DNA of 64,000 nucleotides from Alterisphingorhabdus sp051668705 (GCF_051668705.1 NZ_CP196351.1:868001-932000); one strand, 5' to 3'; counted from the first letter of the stretch, positions 51,486 through 61,237 are shown. Numbers and translations are program-made. The notes: a model not told the origin generated them from the letters alone.

Positions 51486-54299
51486 TCAGCCTTTTCTTTG
51501 GCGGCGTATTTCGTTGCGGACATTATGACCCAGCGCATCAGCAATAAGTGCACCCTGTTCAGCGGCATGGCGCTTCGCCAGTCCCGTTGCGGGTGATGCT
51601 GATGCAGCGCGTCCGGCATAGCGGGCGCGTGCCGGGCCAATATTGGCCTTGCTCAAACAGTCTTCAATAAAGGGTTCTACAAAGGACCAGCTGCCATTAT
51701 TCTTTGGCTCTTCCTGCGCCCATACAACCTCTTCAAGGTTGGTCATGCGCTTCAGGCGAACGACTAATGGTTCTCCGGGGAAGGGGTAAAGCTGCTCGAT
51801 ACGCACAATGCTGGTATTCTTATCTTCTGCTACGTCACGCGCTTCGATCAAATCATAAGCGACTTTGCCGGAGCACAGAACCAGACGCTTAATATCCTTA
51901 TCAGCCGGCGCATTGGTGTCAGACTTGATACGCATGAAATGGCTGTCGCCAATAAATTCATCGGCTGTTGATACTGCCAATTTATGCCGCAGCAAAGATT
52001 TTGGCGTCATAATCACCAAAGGCTTGCGGAAGGTTCGGTGCATTTGACGGCGCAGCACATGGAAATAATTGGCCGGTGTAGTGATGTTGCACACTTGAAT
52101 ATTGTCATCTGCGCAGAGCTGCAGGAAACGCTCAAGACGTGCAGAGCTGTGCTCTGGCCCTTGCCCTTCATAGCCATGCGGCAGCAGCATAACCAAGCCA
52201 TTGGCGCGCAGCCATTTGGCTTCACCAGAGGCGATGAATTGGTCGATCATGATTTGCGCACCATTGGCAAAGTCACCAAATTGCGCTTCCCAAAGGACCA
52301 GCGATTTTGGGTCTGCCATGGCATAGCCATATTCAAAACCCAGCACGCCATATTCAGATAGCGGGCTGTCCAAAACCTCAAACTCGCCATGAGGCAGGGT
52401 AGTAAGCGGGACATAGCGTTCAGCTGTATTTTGATCCACCCACACGGCATGGCGTTGGCTGAATGTACCGCGGCCACTATCCTGTCCAGATAGGCGGATA
52501 TGATAGCCCTCTGATTGCAAAGAACCAAAGGCCAGTGCCTCGCCAGTGGCCCAGTCAAAATTGCTGCCATCATCAAACATTTTGCGCTTGGCCTTTAATA
52601 TGCGGGCCAATGTTTTGTGAATGTTGACCGTGTCCGGCACCGTGGTCAGCGTATCGCCCAGACGATCAAGCAATTTGCGCTCAATGCCCGTGGGGACATT
52701 ACGCCGCGCGGTTTCGGGGTCCGCAGGTTTATGCAGACCGGACCAGCGGCCAGCGAACCAATCGGCCTGATTGGGCTTATAGTCTTTTGCTGACTGAAAT
52801 TGCTCTTCCATTTCATCAGTCTTGGCTTGTGCAGTGCTGTCAATCCATTGCTGATCGACGACATTCTGGCTGATCAGACGCTCGCCATATAATTTGCTCA
52901 CCTTGGGGTGCCGGCGGATCTCTTTGTACATGACCGGCTGGGTAAAACTTGGTTCATCACCCTCATTATGGCCAAAGCGGCGATAGCACCACATATCGAT
53001 GACAATATCACGGTGGAATTTCTGACGGAAATCAATCGCGATCTTACAGGCGAAAGTCACTGCTTCAGGGTCATCGCCATTAACGTGCAGAATAGGGGCC
53101 TGTACGCCTTTTGCTACATCGGACGGATAAGGCGAAGAGCGTGCAAATTGCGGACTAGTGGTAAAACCAATCTGGTTGTTCACGATAAAGTGGATGCAGC
53201 CGCCGGTATTATAGCCACGAATGCCCGAAAAGCCGAGACATTCCCAGACTATGCCTTGCCCTGCAAATGCTGCATCGCCGTGCAGCAGAACGGGCAGCAC
53301 TTCATCATGATCGGTTAAATCGTCACGCGCAACCTGTTGCGCCCGAACTTTACCCAGTACAACCGGGTTCACAGCTTCCAAATGTGAAGGGTTGGGCACC
53401 AGCGACATATGCACCGAGATACCGTCAAATTCCCGGTCAGTAGATGTGCCCAGATGGTATTTCACATCACCGGAACCACCAACATCATCAGGGTTGGAAC
53501 TGCCGCCGGAAAATTCGTGGAATATCACTTTATATGGCTTGGCCATAACATTGGCGAGAACATTCAGGCGTCCGCGATGGGGCATGCCATAAACAATTTC
53601 TCGCACGCCATATTGGCCGCCATATTTGATAACCGCTTCTAAGGCAGGGACCATGGATTCGCCGCCATCAAGCCCAAAACGCTTGGTACCGACATATTTT
53701 TTGCCCAGAAAATTCTCAAACTGCTCTGCTTCGATTACTTTGGACAAAATGGCTTTCTTGCCCTCTGGGCTAAATTCTATGCCCTTATCGGCGCCTTCCA
53801 TCCGTTCTTGAAAAAAGCGGCGTTCTTCAATGTCTGAGATATGCATATATTCCAGACCGACATTGCCACAATAATTGGCACGTAATGTCGCGATCAACTG
53901 GTTTACAGTCGCTTTGTCAAAGCCCATAGCGCCATCAAGATAGATCTGCTTATCCAAATCTTCTGGTTTAAAACCATGATATTCCGGAGTCAGATCGGCT
54001 GGCAACTCCAACTGAGAAAGGCCCAGAGGGTCCAGATTAGCACCCAAATGCCCACGTACCCTATAGGTGCGGATAAGCATCATGGCGCGGATCGATTTCT
54101 CCACCTCATGCGCCAATGCTTCCGGCGCAATGACATCCCCCGCCTTTTTTGCAGCAGCTTTGACCGCAACTTCCATCTGAGTCGGATCAAGAGCTGTTGT
54201 CAGGTCATCATCAATGTCCAAAGGCCAATGATCACGTGACCAGCTTGGGCCTTGTTCGGTTTCGTCTGATGGCGAACCATAAGGGGGGAATTCGGTCAT
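51486..54299 (-). CDS. sucA: 2-Oxoglutarate dehydrogenase E1
   Basis: Thiamine-diphosphate E1 of the complex that turns 2-oxoglutarate into succinyl-CoA. Product of 937 residues. Thiamine-binding motif GDAAFAGQGIVWECLG...NNQIGFTT is present, with EFGYAMADPKSLVLWEAQFGDF and HGYEGQGPEHSSARLERFL in the C-terminal part. The start at 54299 has AAGGAAAG seven bases upstream; an ATG at 54335 would add 12 residues. It lies 44 bases after sucD. Also called odhA. Confidence 0.97.
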   Translation of the reverse strand: MTEFPPYGSPSDETEQGPSWSRDHWPLDIDDDLTTALDPTQMEVAVKAAAKKAGDVIAPEALAHEVEKSIRAMMLIRTYRVRGHLGANLDPLGLSQLELPADLTPEYHGFKPEDLDKQIYLDGAMGFDKATVNQLIATLRANYCGNVGLEYMHISDIEERRFFQERMEGADKGIEFSPEGKKAILSKVIEAEQFENFLGKKYVGTKRFGLDGGESMVPALEAVIKYGGQYGVREIVYGMPHRGRLNVLANVMAKPYKVIFHEFSGGSSNPDDVGGSGDVKYHLGTSTDREFDGISVHMSLVPNPSHLEAVNPVVLGKVRAQQVARDDLTDHDEVLPVLLHGDAAFAGQGIVWECLGFSGIRGYNTGGCIHFIVNNQIGFTTSPQFARSSPYPSDVAKGVQAPILHVNGDDPEAVTFACKIAIDFRQKFHRDIVIDMWCYRRFGHNEGDEPSFTQPVMYKEIRRHPKVSKLYGERLISQNVVDQQWIDSTAQAKTDEMEEQFQSAKDYKPNQADWFAGRWSGLHKPADPETARRNVPTGIERKLLDRLGDTLTTVPDTVNIHKTLARILKAKRKMFDDGSNFDWATGEALAFGSLQSEGYHIRLSGQDSGRGTFSQRHAVWVDQNTAERYVPLTTLPHGEFEVLDSPLSEYGVLGFEYGYAMADPKSLVLWEAQFGDFANGAQIMIDQFIASGEAKWLRANGLVMLLPHGYEGQGPEHSSARLERFLQLCADDNIQVCNITTPANYFHVLRRQMHRTFRKPLVIMTPKSLLRHKLAVSTADEFIGDSHFMRIKSDTNAPADKDIKRLVLCSGKVAYDLIEARDVAEDKNTSIVRIEQLYPFPGEPLVVRLKRMTNLEEVVWAQEEPKNNGSWSFVEPFIEDCLSKANIGPARARYAGRAASASPATGLAKRHAAEQGALIADALGHNVRNEIRRQRKG

Positions 54300-54343
54300 T
54301 CTTACTTTCCTTTTCCCTGCCGCCATTGACGGCAAGGCACAGG

Positions 54344-55234
54344 TTATAGGGTTTTCTTGAGTAGCGCGTCCAAGGTTGTGCCCAAAGCAGATGGGCTTGG
54401 CGAAACTGCTATGCCGGCATCTTCCATCGCTGCAATCTTGTCATCAGCGCCGCCTTGGCCACCAGATACGATGGCACCAGCATGGCCCATACGGCGACCC
54501 GGAGGCGCTGTACGGCCAGCGATAAAGCCGACTGTTGGCTTTGAACGACCACGTTTGGCTTCGTCTTTCAGGAATTGCGCGGCTTCTTCTTCTGCACTGC
54601 CGCCAATCTCACCAATCATGATAATAGATTTGGTGTCATCATCGGCCAAAAACAGCTCCAGCACGTCGATAAAGTTTGTGCCATTGACCGGATCACCACC
54701 AATGCCGACAGCTGTTGTTTGGCCCAGCCCAACAGCAGTTGTCTGGTGCACAGCTTCATAGGTGAGGGTGCCTGAACGTGAAACGACGCCCACAGAACCT
54801 TTTTGGAAGATAGAGCCGGGCATAATGCCGATTTTGCACTCTTCAGGCGTCAACACGCCAGGGCAGTTAGGGCCGATCAAGCGTGACTTGCTACCTTCTA
54901 GAGCGCGTTTTACGCGTACCATGTCCAGAACAGGAATACCTTCGGTGATGGCGATGATCAGTTCGATCTCAGCGTCAATAGCTTCCAAAATGGAATCGGC
55001 TGCAAATGGCGGTGGAACATACACCACGGAAGCAGTTGCACCGGTGGCTTCTTTGGCATCACCCACCGTATTAAAATTTGGCAGGCCCAAATGGGTCGTG
55101 CCGCCTTTGCCGGGTGTAACGCCAGCAACCATTTGCGTGCCATAGGCCAGAGCTTGCTCTGTATGGAACGTACCGGTGTTGCCGGTCATACCCTGTGTAA
55201 TGACCTTCGTGTCTTTATTTACCAAAATCGACAT
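54344..55234 (-). CDS. sucD: Succinyl-CoA ligase, alpha subunit
   Basis: Alpha subunit (296 residues) that carries the phosphohistidine in succinyl-CoA synthetase. Motifs are GMTGNTGTFHTEQALAYGT with the CoA-binding fold, IGPNCPGVLTP, and GHAGAIVSGGQG with active H251. It needs the beta subunit SucC, whose gene normally directly precedes it; here the preceding gene is an FkbM-type methyltransferase (24-base gap). SucC must be encoded elsewhere, or the alpha subunit must pair with another protein. Confidence 0.97.
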   Translation of the reverse strand: MSILVNKDTKVITQGMTGNTGTFHTEQALAYGTQMVAGVTPGKGGTTHLGLPNFNTVGDAKEATGATASVVYVPPPFAADSILEAIDAEIELIIAITEGIPVLDMVRVKRALEGSKSRLIGPNCPGVLTPEECKIGIMPGSIFQKGSVGVVSRSGTLTYEAVHQTTAVGLGQTTAVGIGGDPVNGTNFIDVLELFLADDDTKSIIMIGEIGGSAEEEAAQFLKDEAKRGRSKPTVGFIAGRTAPPGRRMGHAGAIVSGGQGGADDKIAAMEDAGIAVSPSPSALGTTLDALLKKTL

Positions 55235-55258
55235 AAAATCTGCCTTCCGAAAACTATG

Positions 55259-56023
55259 TTAAACCGAAGCAAGAGGGTCGCAGCCCTCTCGCACAAATAC
55301 TCCGTCCATCATTGTAACGCGCCCAGTACGTTGCCGCGCCTGCATGCCAATAATGTCGTAAAGATGAAATCCTGCAGCTTTGAAAGCGCTCAACGTATCA
55401 ACAAAATCATTGTCGCCATAAGCCTGATTCAGTGCAATCTCAGCTATCACAATATCAACATGATCCAGCATTGAGGTCGCGCCTTTGATAACCTGTGTTT
55501 CAAATCCTTCCGCATCAATTTTGAGCAAACAGGGTTTGGGCCAATGGCTATGGTCCAGACTATCAAGCCGTTTTACATTGACAGTAATTGTTTCCATCGA
55601 TGCGTCGATATTTCTGTCAGCATAGCTTTGTTTATGTTCTGCGCTCATCTCCAACAGGCTGGAGCTGCTCGGTGCGCTTTGCATGACGTTCAAAATTGTC
55701 GTCGCTTCGCTATCGCCCACGGCAATATTATGCCATTCGCCGGACCGTTTTTCCAACATCGCATTGATAGGGCCAGCAAATGCGGATTGCGGTTCTATCA
55801 GCACCAGATAGGCCTCTGGAAATGCGTCATATAGCCATGGCGTCCCGTCAGCGACACCAACATCAATGACAGTAGCTGGCGAAAAACCACCTTTGACGAC
55901 AAGCTCCAGAAAATCGGAATAGCTGCGCATGGGCGCGAAGCGGTCTTTAACAACATATTCCCGCTTCGAAAGCTGTGCCTCTATGGCATTGAAGATCGAC
56001 TTGCTCAGCATCGTCAAAGCCAT
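55259..56023 (-). CDS. FkbM-family methyltransferase
   Basis: S-adenosylmethionine-dependent methyltransferase of 254 residues. The SAM-binding motif is VIDVGVADGTPWLY near residue 52, followed by VLIEPQSAFAGP, and KIDAEGFETQVIKGA (FkbM signature) at about 167. Such enzymes typically methylate sugars or other hydroxyl groups. Its place directly before sucD, where sucC would be expected, is unusual and suggests insertion. The start may be M1 (56023) or M5. The gap to mdh is 188 bases. Confidence 0.93.
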   Translation of the reverse strand: MALTMLSKSIFNAIEAQLSKREYVVKDRFAPMRSYSDFLELVVKGGFSPATVIDVGVADGTPWLYDAFPEAYLVLIEPQSAFAGPINAMLEKRSGEWHNIAVGDSEATTILNVMQSAPSSSSLLEMSAEHKQSYADRNIDASMETITVNVKRLDSLDHSHWPKPCLLKIDAEGFETQVIKGATSMLDHVDIVIAEIALNQAYGDNDFVDTLSAFKAAGFHLYDIIGMQARQRTGRVTMMDGVFVREGCDPLASV

Positions 56024-56185
56024 TTCACCATGCCCAATGCATAGCCGTCATCACTCCCCAACCAAAAGCGCTACGACGCATATTGGTCGATGCAACCATC
56101 TTCAAGGTCGCTAAAGGGGAGGATAAGCTATGCATCTTATTGTGGAACAGCCTTTATATTGCGAACAGATTGCCTATTCATTCAC

Positions 56186-56201
56186 CGCAGAATATTCTGC
56201 G
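56186..56201. repeat. Perfect 16-base palindrome between mdh and the FkbM gene
   Basis: CGCAGAATATTCTGCG is fully self-complementary. It lies 11-26 bases past the mdh stop. As RNA it gives a six-base stem with a four-base loop. No T run follows. It could be a binding site, an old repeat or a rearrangement scar. Confidence 0.55.
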
Positions 56202-56211
56202 ACCATCTGAC

Positions 56212-57174
56212 TTACGCCAAACTTGAGTCCAATGTCTTACAAGCCTCAAGCAGCTCTTTCACCGCATCGACTGACACGTTGAAATTGGCTTTTGCTTCGT
56301 CATTCAGCGCGATCTCAACGATTTTCTCTACGCCGTTTTTGCCGATAATAACCGGCACACCGACATAAAGATCATCCACGCCATATTGGCCGGTCAGATT
56401 TGCGGCGGCAGGCAATACGCGGCGTTTGTCTTTCAAGAAGCTCTCTGCCATCATGATCGCGCTGGTTGCGGGTGCATAATAAGCGCTGCCATTGCCAAGC
56501 AGTTTGACGATCTCACCACCGCCTGAGCGTGTGCGCTGAACAATCGCGTCCATCTTCTCCTGTGTGGACCAGCCCATTTTGATCAAATCGGGCACTGGAA
56601 TACCAGCAACGGTTGAGTATTCGAGCACTGGCACCATGGTATCGCCATGGCCGCCCAAAACAAATGCCGTAACATCTTCAACAGAGACATTAAATTCATC
56701 AGCTAGGAAGTGGCGGAAGCGGGCGCTATCCAATACGCCAGCCATACCAACGACCATATTGTGCGGCAAACCAGAAAATTCACGCAATGCCCAAACCATT
56801 GCGTCCAGCGGGTTGGTGATGCAGATAACGAATGCGTCTGGTGCGTTGGCTTTAATGCCTTCGCCTACCGCTTTCATAACCTTCAGGTTGATGCCCAGCA
56901 GATCATCGCGGCTCATGCCTGGCTTGCGAGCAACACCAGCGGTAACGATAATGACATCTGCGCCAGCAATATCGGCATAATCATTGGTGCCTTTAAGGTT
57001 GCTGTCAAACCCATCAACGGGCGCGGCCTGTGATAAGTCGAGCGCTTTGCCGGCCGGCATGCCCTCAGCAATATCAAACAGGACGACGTCGCCCATTTCT
57101 TTTGATGCAGCTAGGTGTGCGAGTGTGCCACCAATCATGCCAGCGCCGATAAGGGCTATCTTGTTGCGGGCCAT
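56212..57174 (-). CDS. mdh: Malate dehydrogenase
   Basis: NAD-dependent oxidation of malate to oxaloacetate. LDH-like malate dehydrogenase of 320 residues. Its parts are the N-terminal NAD fold KIALIGAGMIGGTLAHLAA, the substrate arginine loop with VARKPGMSRDDL, the ITNPLDAMVWAL segment, the catalytic LGGHGDTMVPV (His) and the GGGEIVKLLGNGSAYYAPA region. AAGGA precedes the ATG. It starts the mdh/FkbM/sucD run; the promoter should be within the 240-base gap 57175-57414. Confidence 0.98.
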   Translation of the reverse strand: MARNKIALIGAGMIGGTLAHLAASKEMGDVVLFDIAEGMPAGKALDLSQAAPVDGFDSNLKGTNDYADIAGADVIIVTAGVARKPGMSRDDLLGINLKVMKAVGEGIKANAPDAFVICITNPLDAMVWALREFSGLPHNMVVGMAGVLDSARFRHFLADEFNVSVEDVTAFVLGGHGDTMVPVLEYSTVAGIPVPDLIKMGWSTQEKMDAIVQRTRSGGGEIVKLLGNGSAYYAPATSAIMMAESFLKDKRRVLPAAANLTGQYGVDDLYVGVPVIIGKNGVEKIVEIALNDEAKANFNVSVDAVKELLEACKTLDSSLA

Positions 57175-57414
57175 AAGGTCATCCTTTTGCTTTTACGACG
57201 GGTTTGAAACCAGTGTGTTGAAAAATGAGAGTTTCGATAGGGTATGAAATGAGGACTCTGTTAGCTTAACTAAAAAAGCAATAAGGCTTTCCCATACCCT
57301 TTTCAACCGTAAATGCTCGCAGAAACAGCCATTTACAGATATTGCAAATCATTTGCATTAAATATGGGGTGATTGTGCTTTTGATCGTCTTTTCTGCTGT
57401 GCCTATTGCGTGAT

Positions 57415-58527
57415 TTAGCCCGCGCAATGGCCAAGAGCCATATAGTCTTCCGATTGCATTTCCAGCAGGCGTGAAATGGTGCGCTCAAATTCAAATCGGC
57501 CATCGCCACTTTCATAAAGCTGCGCCGGCATGGCATCTGCATTGGCGAAAAACTTCACCTTATGCTCATAAATTGCGTCAATGAACGTAACAAAACGGGC
57601 AGCTTCATTGCGGTTCTCTGGACCCAATTTTGGTATTCCGACCATGATGACGCTATGGAAGCGGCGTGCAATGGCAAGATAGTCGGCTGCACCGCGGGCT
57701 TCTCCACACAGTCTTTTGAACGAAAATACTGCTACGCCCTTTAGTGCTTTGGGCACATGTAAGACTCTCCCGCCAGCCAAAGCGATCTCAGCAGATTTTA
57801 CATTATCGGCATCTTCAGTCGAATAATCGGTTAACCGGAAAAAGATGGCGCGCAGAGCGTCGGTGGATTTTTCATCAGCAGGGGAATGCCAACTTGTGCT
57901 GCCGGATAGCCTGTCACGGCGATAATCTGTTGGTCCATTGAGTGATAAAACGTGCAGCCGCTCGCGCAATGCGGCGATGAAGGGCAAGAAATGCTCGCGG
58001 TTTAGCCCATCTTTATACAAATCTTCGGGAGGGCGGTTCGACGTTGTCACAATCGTCACACCTGCTTCGATTAGCGCGGTGAAGAGGCGTGACATAATCA
58101 TGGCATCGGCGCTATTGTTGATTACCATCTCGTCAAAAGCGAGCAACCTTGCCTCGGCGGCCATATCTTTGGCAACAGGGACAATTGGGTCGCCTTCAGA
58201 CTTTTTACGCTCTTCGCGTATGCGTTGGTGAACATCCTGCATGAATTCGTGAAAATGTGCACGCCGCTTTCTATTGATGGCCACATTATCGTAGAAAAGG
58301 TCCATCAACATAGACTTGCCGCGCCCAACGCCGCCCCACATATAAACGCCCTTGGGGGCTTCTGGTTTTTTGTTGAAAACCTGCCAGATAATAGAACCTT
58401 TTGGAGCAGCATTTTCTAGTTGGAATTGCAGTTTTTCGAGATTATCAATCGCGAGCGCTTGATCGCGGTCTTCATTCAGCTCGCCTTCTGCGATCAGCTG
58501 ACGATAGCGTATGGCAACGCTGGTCAT
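57415..58527 (-). CDS. zapE: Cell division protein ZapE (AFG1-like ATPase)
   Basis: P-loop ATPase of 370 residues, family AFG1/ZapE, which acts on the FtsZ ring under stress. Walker A is GGVGRGKSMLMDLFY near residue 65, Walker B is LLAFDEMVINN, and the arginine-bearing region is TTSNRPPEDLYKDGLNR. It is the partner of sdhB and mdh in many alphaproteobacteria. Its start overlaps the upstream thioesterase stop by 4 bases (58524-58527), so they are translated together. Confidence 0.95.
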   Translation of the reverse strand: MTSVAIRYRQLIAEGELNEDRDQALAIDNLEKLQFQLENAAPKGSIIWQVFNKKPEAPKGVYMWGGVGRGKSMLMDLFYDNVAINRKRRAHFHEFMQDVHQRIREERKKSEGDPIVPVAKDMAAEARLLAFDEMVINNSADAMIMSRLFTALIEAGVTIVTTSNRPPEDLYKDGLNREHFLPFIAALRERLHVLSLNGPTDYRRDRLSGSTSWHSPADEKSTDALRAIFFRLTDYSTEDADNVKSAEIALAGGRVLHVPKALKGVAVFSFKRLCGEARGAADYLAIARRFHSVIMVGIPKLGPENRNEAARFVTFIDAIYEHKVKFFANADAMPAQLYESGDGRFEFERTISRLLEMQSEDYMALGHCAG

Positions 58528-59033
58528 GCGCCGCTTTTGATATGTTTAGGCCGGGCTTTTTTGATGATGGCAGAGAAACTTGCCACCGTAATGGCATTAT
58601 CGCCCTGAACCACCAAACCGCGCATGAACAACATGCTGCCAGTTTCTTTGGTGACTTCAACCCGTGCTTCCAGAAACTTGTCCATTTGTGCGGCACCAAC
58701 AAATTGGGTTTGCAATTCGACGGTTACTGACGGAGCGGCAGGGCCGAGCTGTAATATCCGCATCGCGCCGAAAAGTGCACAGTCAATAAAGCCCATCATC
58801 GTGCCGCCATGTAACACGTCACCAAGGTTGCGATGGCGTTTTTCAGGGAACATGCGCACACGTCCCATATCATCGGGCAGCCCATCACCACCTGCGCGAA
58901 CATGCATGATGCCCAAAAAGGCATTGTAATTTTCTTTGTCGCGCGGTGCCCATATCGACCAATCGGGATGACCGCTTACAGGCTCATTTACAAACCAGTG
59001 ATCATCGTGATCAGATGGCACATCATCTTGCAT
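58524..59033 (-). CDS. PaaI-family hotdog-fold thioesterase
   Basis: Product of 169 residues with the hotdog family motif LGDVLHGGTMMGFIDCALFG at about 90-109 and the strands VTVELQTQFVGAAQ and RVEVTKETGSMLFMRG. A thioesterase acting on acyl-CoA is likely. It is coupled to zapE by a 4-base overlap and is preceded by sdhB 45 bases upstream. It is the third such gene in the window but not close in sequence to the other two. Confidence 0.88.
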   Translation of the reverse strand: MQDDVPSDHDDHWFVNEPVSGHPDWSIWAPRDKENYNAFLGIMHVRAGGDGLPDDMGRVRMFPEKRHRNLGDVLHGGTMMGFIDCALFGAMRILQLGPAAPSVTVELQTQFVGAAQMDKFLEARVEVTKETGSMLFMRGLVVQGDNAITVASFSAIIKKARPKHIKSGA

Positions 59034-59078
59034 TTCGGCCTTGCCTCCGTCTGATCATGTTGCTGTGAAAGCAGCGGG

Positions 59079-59864
59079 TCAGATTTGTCGTTCGGCGACC
59101 ATCTTCTTGGTTTCTGCAATGGCTTTGGCCGGGTTAAGACCTTTGGGGCAGACATTGGCGCAATTCATAATGGTGTGACAGCGGTAGAGACGGAAAGGAT
59201 CTTCCAGTTCGTCAAGACGCTCACCCGTCATTTCATCACGGCTATCTGCCAGCCAGCGATAGGCTTGCAGCAGAATAGCAGGGCCAAGAAACTTGTCACT
59301 GTTCCACCAATAGCTTGGGCAGCTGGTTGAGCAGCATGCGCACAAGATACACTCATATAGTCCATCCAGCTTTTCCCGCTCTTCAGGGCTTTGCAGTCTC
59401 TCTTTGCCCGCAGGCTCAGGCGTTACTGTCTGTAACCATGGTTTGATGGAGGCATATTGCGCATAGAAATGGGTGAAATCAGGAACCAGATCTTTAATGA
59501 CATCCATATGCGGCAATGGTGTAATCCGCACTTCGCCTTTGCAATCTTCAATTGCGGTGGTGCAGGCAAGGCCATTGCGGCCATTGATATTCATGGAGCA
59601 TGACCCGCAAATGCCTTCGCGGCATGAGCGGCGGAATGTAAGAGTGGAATCTTGCTCGCTTTTCATTTTGATGAGCGCATCAAGAACCATCGGACCACAT
59701 TCATCAGTATCAACTTTGAAAGTATCATAGCGCGGATTGTCGCCGCTATCGGGGTCATAGCGATAGACTTTGAAGGACTTCACATTCTGTGCTTCAGATG
59801 ACGCATCATGCGTCTGTCCCTTACCACTGATCTTGCTATTCTTTGGCAGTGTGAACGTCGCCAT
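59079..59864 (-). CDS. sdhB: Succinate dehydrogenase iron-sulfur subunit
   Basis: Electron-carrying subunit (261 residues) of complex II. The 2Fe-2S cysteines lie in CREGICGSCSMNINGRNGLAC, written as CREGICGSC plus the later GLAC. The 4Fe-4S and 3Fe-4S cysteines lie in CILCACCSTSCPSYW and CHTIMNCANVCPKGLNPAK. The other subunits (sdhA, sdhC, sdhD) are not next to it; upstream is an ATP-grasp gene after 135 bases. It probably shares a transcript with the thioesterase and zapE. Confidence 0.97.
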   Translation of the reverse strand: MATFTLPKNSKISGKGQTHDASSEAQNVKSFKVYRYDPDSGDNPRYDTFKVDTDECGPMVLDALIKMKSEQDSTLTFRRSCREGICGSCSMNINGRNGLACTTAIEDCKGEVRITPLPHMDVIKDLVPDFTHFYAQYASIKPWLQTVTPEPAGKERLQSPEEREKLDGLYECILCACCSTSCPSYWWNSDKFLGPAILLQAYRWLADSRDEMTGERLDELEDPFRLYRCHTIMNCANVCPKGLNPAKAIAETKKMVAERQI

Positions 59865-59999
59865 TTCATATCCCCGTTAGATAATATTCTTTGACCTATC
59901 TCTATGCAAAATTTGTCATAAAGACCAGTGACATTTCGGTATTTTCTGTTGCGCGCCGCGAAACCGGGGGATGGTGCAGCTATAGCCTAAGCATATAAC

Positions 60000-61037
60000 T
60001 CAACCTGTCAGGCCGTTACGGCGCAGGCTTTCCGCGCAAATTGTCTCTATCAACTGCTCTTGTGTCCATCCTGCACGCAATATAGAACGGCCAAAAACTT
60101 TCTCTGACCACAGGTTACAATTAAGATTGAGCTCAAGAAAATTCAGCTCGCCTTTTTCCGAATCAAGCCGGAATTCATAGCGGCCATAATCAAATGGCAT
60201 AAATTCCTGTGCCAAATTTGCCGTCATCTCGGCGATTGGGCTCATAAATTCACTACATTCAAAATCGACCAGCTGATATTTATGCCCACGTTCAACCAGA
60301 TCGCGCTTTTCCCAATATGTCCGTAAATGCGCTGGATCAGCTTGTTCAAACAACATCATCGGCATAATGACAGGGTCATTATTGATTGTGATGACGGGAA
60401 CTTCGACATCGCTGCCGGTCAAAAACGGCTCTACTATGGCGTCGTGACCCTCGCTATGAATATTGGCAACAGCCTCTTTGACGCCGGCCCAGTCGCCAGC
60501 ATCTTGCACGCCCCAACTGGCCGATGACGCATTGGGTTTGATAACCATGCGTTCGGCCATCGGGCATTGCGCTTCATTTACTGGAGCGCCGAAGCGGTAA
60601 ATTGCCCAATCTGCCGTTGGAATACCGCGTTTACGGGCAACCATTTTGCTAAGATGCTTATCATCCGACAATCCGCGCAAAATAGGGCTTGCTCCCAGGA
60701 ATGGGAGACCAAGACGCTGGCACAATAAGGGCAGAAACATTTCACTGTTCACAAATCCGCCGCGATTGAGCAGCGGAAACACAAAGTCGACATCCGGTTT
60801 GTCAAATAATGCATCATAGCTGTTGGCTATGGAGAGGTTTGGGAACAGGCCTTCCAATATGGTGCGCACTTCATGATGATAAAGCGCATGGTTGCCGTCT
60901 TCGGCATGCGGGGTGCCATCGCTCAGCGCATGTTTGGCGATGAAAAGCATTTTCAACTTTTCCCGGATTTCGGGAGCGATAACCATCGGCTGCGCGCTGT
61001 TCGCCATTTTCAAGTCTGCATTAGGTGTAGCGGACAA
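60000..61037 (-). CDS. ATP-grasp ligase, D-Ala-D-Ala ligase-like
   Basis: Product of 345 residues with the ATP-grasp layout. The N-terminal domain contains DVDFVFPLLNRGGFVNSEMF, which matches the family block VFxxLHGxxGEDG only loosely. The ATP-binding part has ERMVIKPNASSASWGV, a likely lysine loop, and VEPFLTGSDVEVPVI. The metal site is NFLELNLNCNLW (ELNLNCN in place of EVNTxPG). These deviations suggest it is not the cell-wall enzyme but a relative joining other amino acids or acids. It is divergent from a PLP enzyme, which may supply or use its product. Substrate unknown. Confidence 0.82.
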   Translation of the reverse strand: MSATPNADLKMANSAQPMVIAPEIREKLKMLFIAKHALSDGTPHAEDGNHALYHHEVRTILEGLFPNLSIANSYDALFDKPDVDFVFPLLNRGGFVNSEMFLPLLCQRLGLPFLGASPILRGLSDDKHLSKMVARKRGIPTADWAIYRFGAPVNEAQCPMAERMVIKPNASSASWGVQDAGDWAGVKEAVANIHSEGHDAIVEPFLTGSDVEVPVITINNDPVIMPMMLFEQADPAHLRTYWEKRDLVERGHKYQLVDFECSEFMSPIAEMTANLAQEFMPFDYGRYEFRLDSEKGELNFLELNLNCNLWSEKVFGRSILRAGWTQEQLIETICAESLRRNGLTG

Positions 61038-61237
61038 GACAGTTCTCCAAGCAAGAATGGAAAAACCCGGTAGAATCCCCCCCGGGCACTTATTCTAAAC
61101 CCATTTATACTGTTTTGGTTCAAGTGCAATTTGCGATTTTTTTGGCGCATGGCCATATTGTTACATTCTTGTTGTTGCACGGTTCATCTGCGATCCTTAG
61201 GGACGGTCACAATTCATTGTCCGGGGGCGGAAATACT

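Noticed and set aside
54700..54760. Apparent short duplication QTTAVG in SucD
   Set aside because: The two similar hexapeptides are at positions normal for the family (a similar repeat occurs in other SucD proteins), so it is not a recent duplication.
56024..56211. Remnant of sucC in the mdh/FkbM gap
   Set aside because: No frame resembling the SucC N-terminus (such as MNIHEYQ) was found in this 188-base gap on the minus strand.
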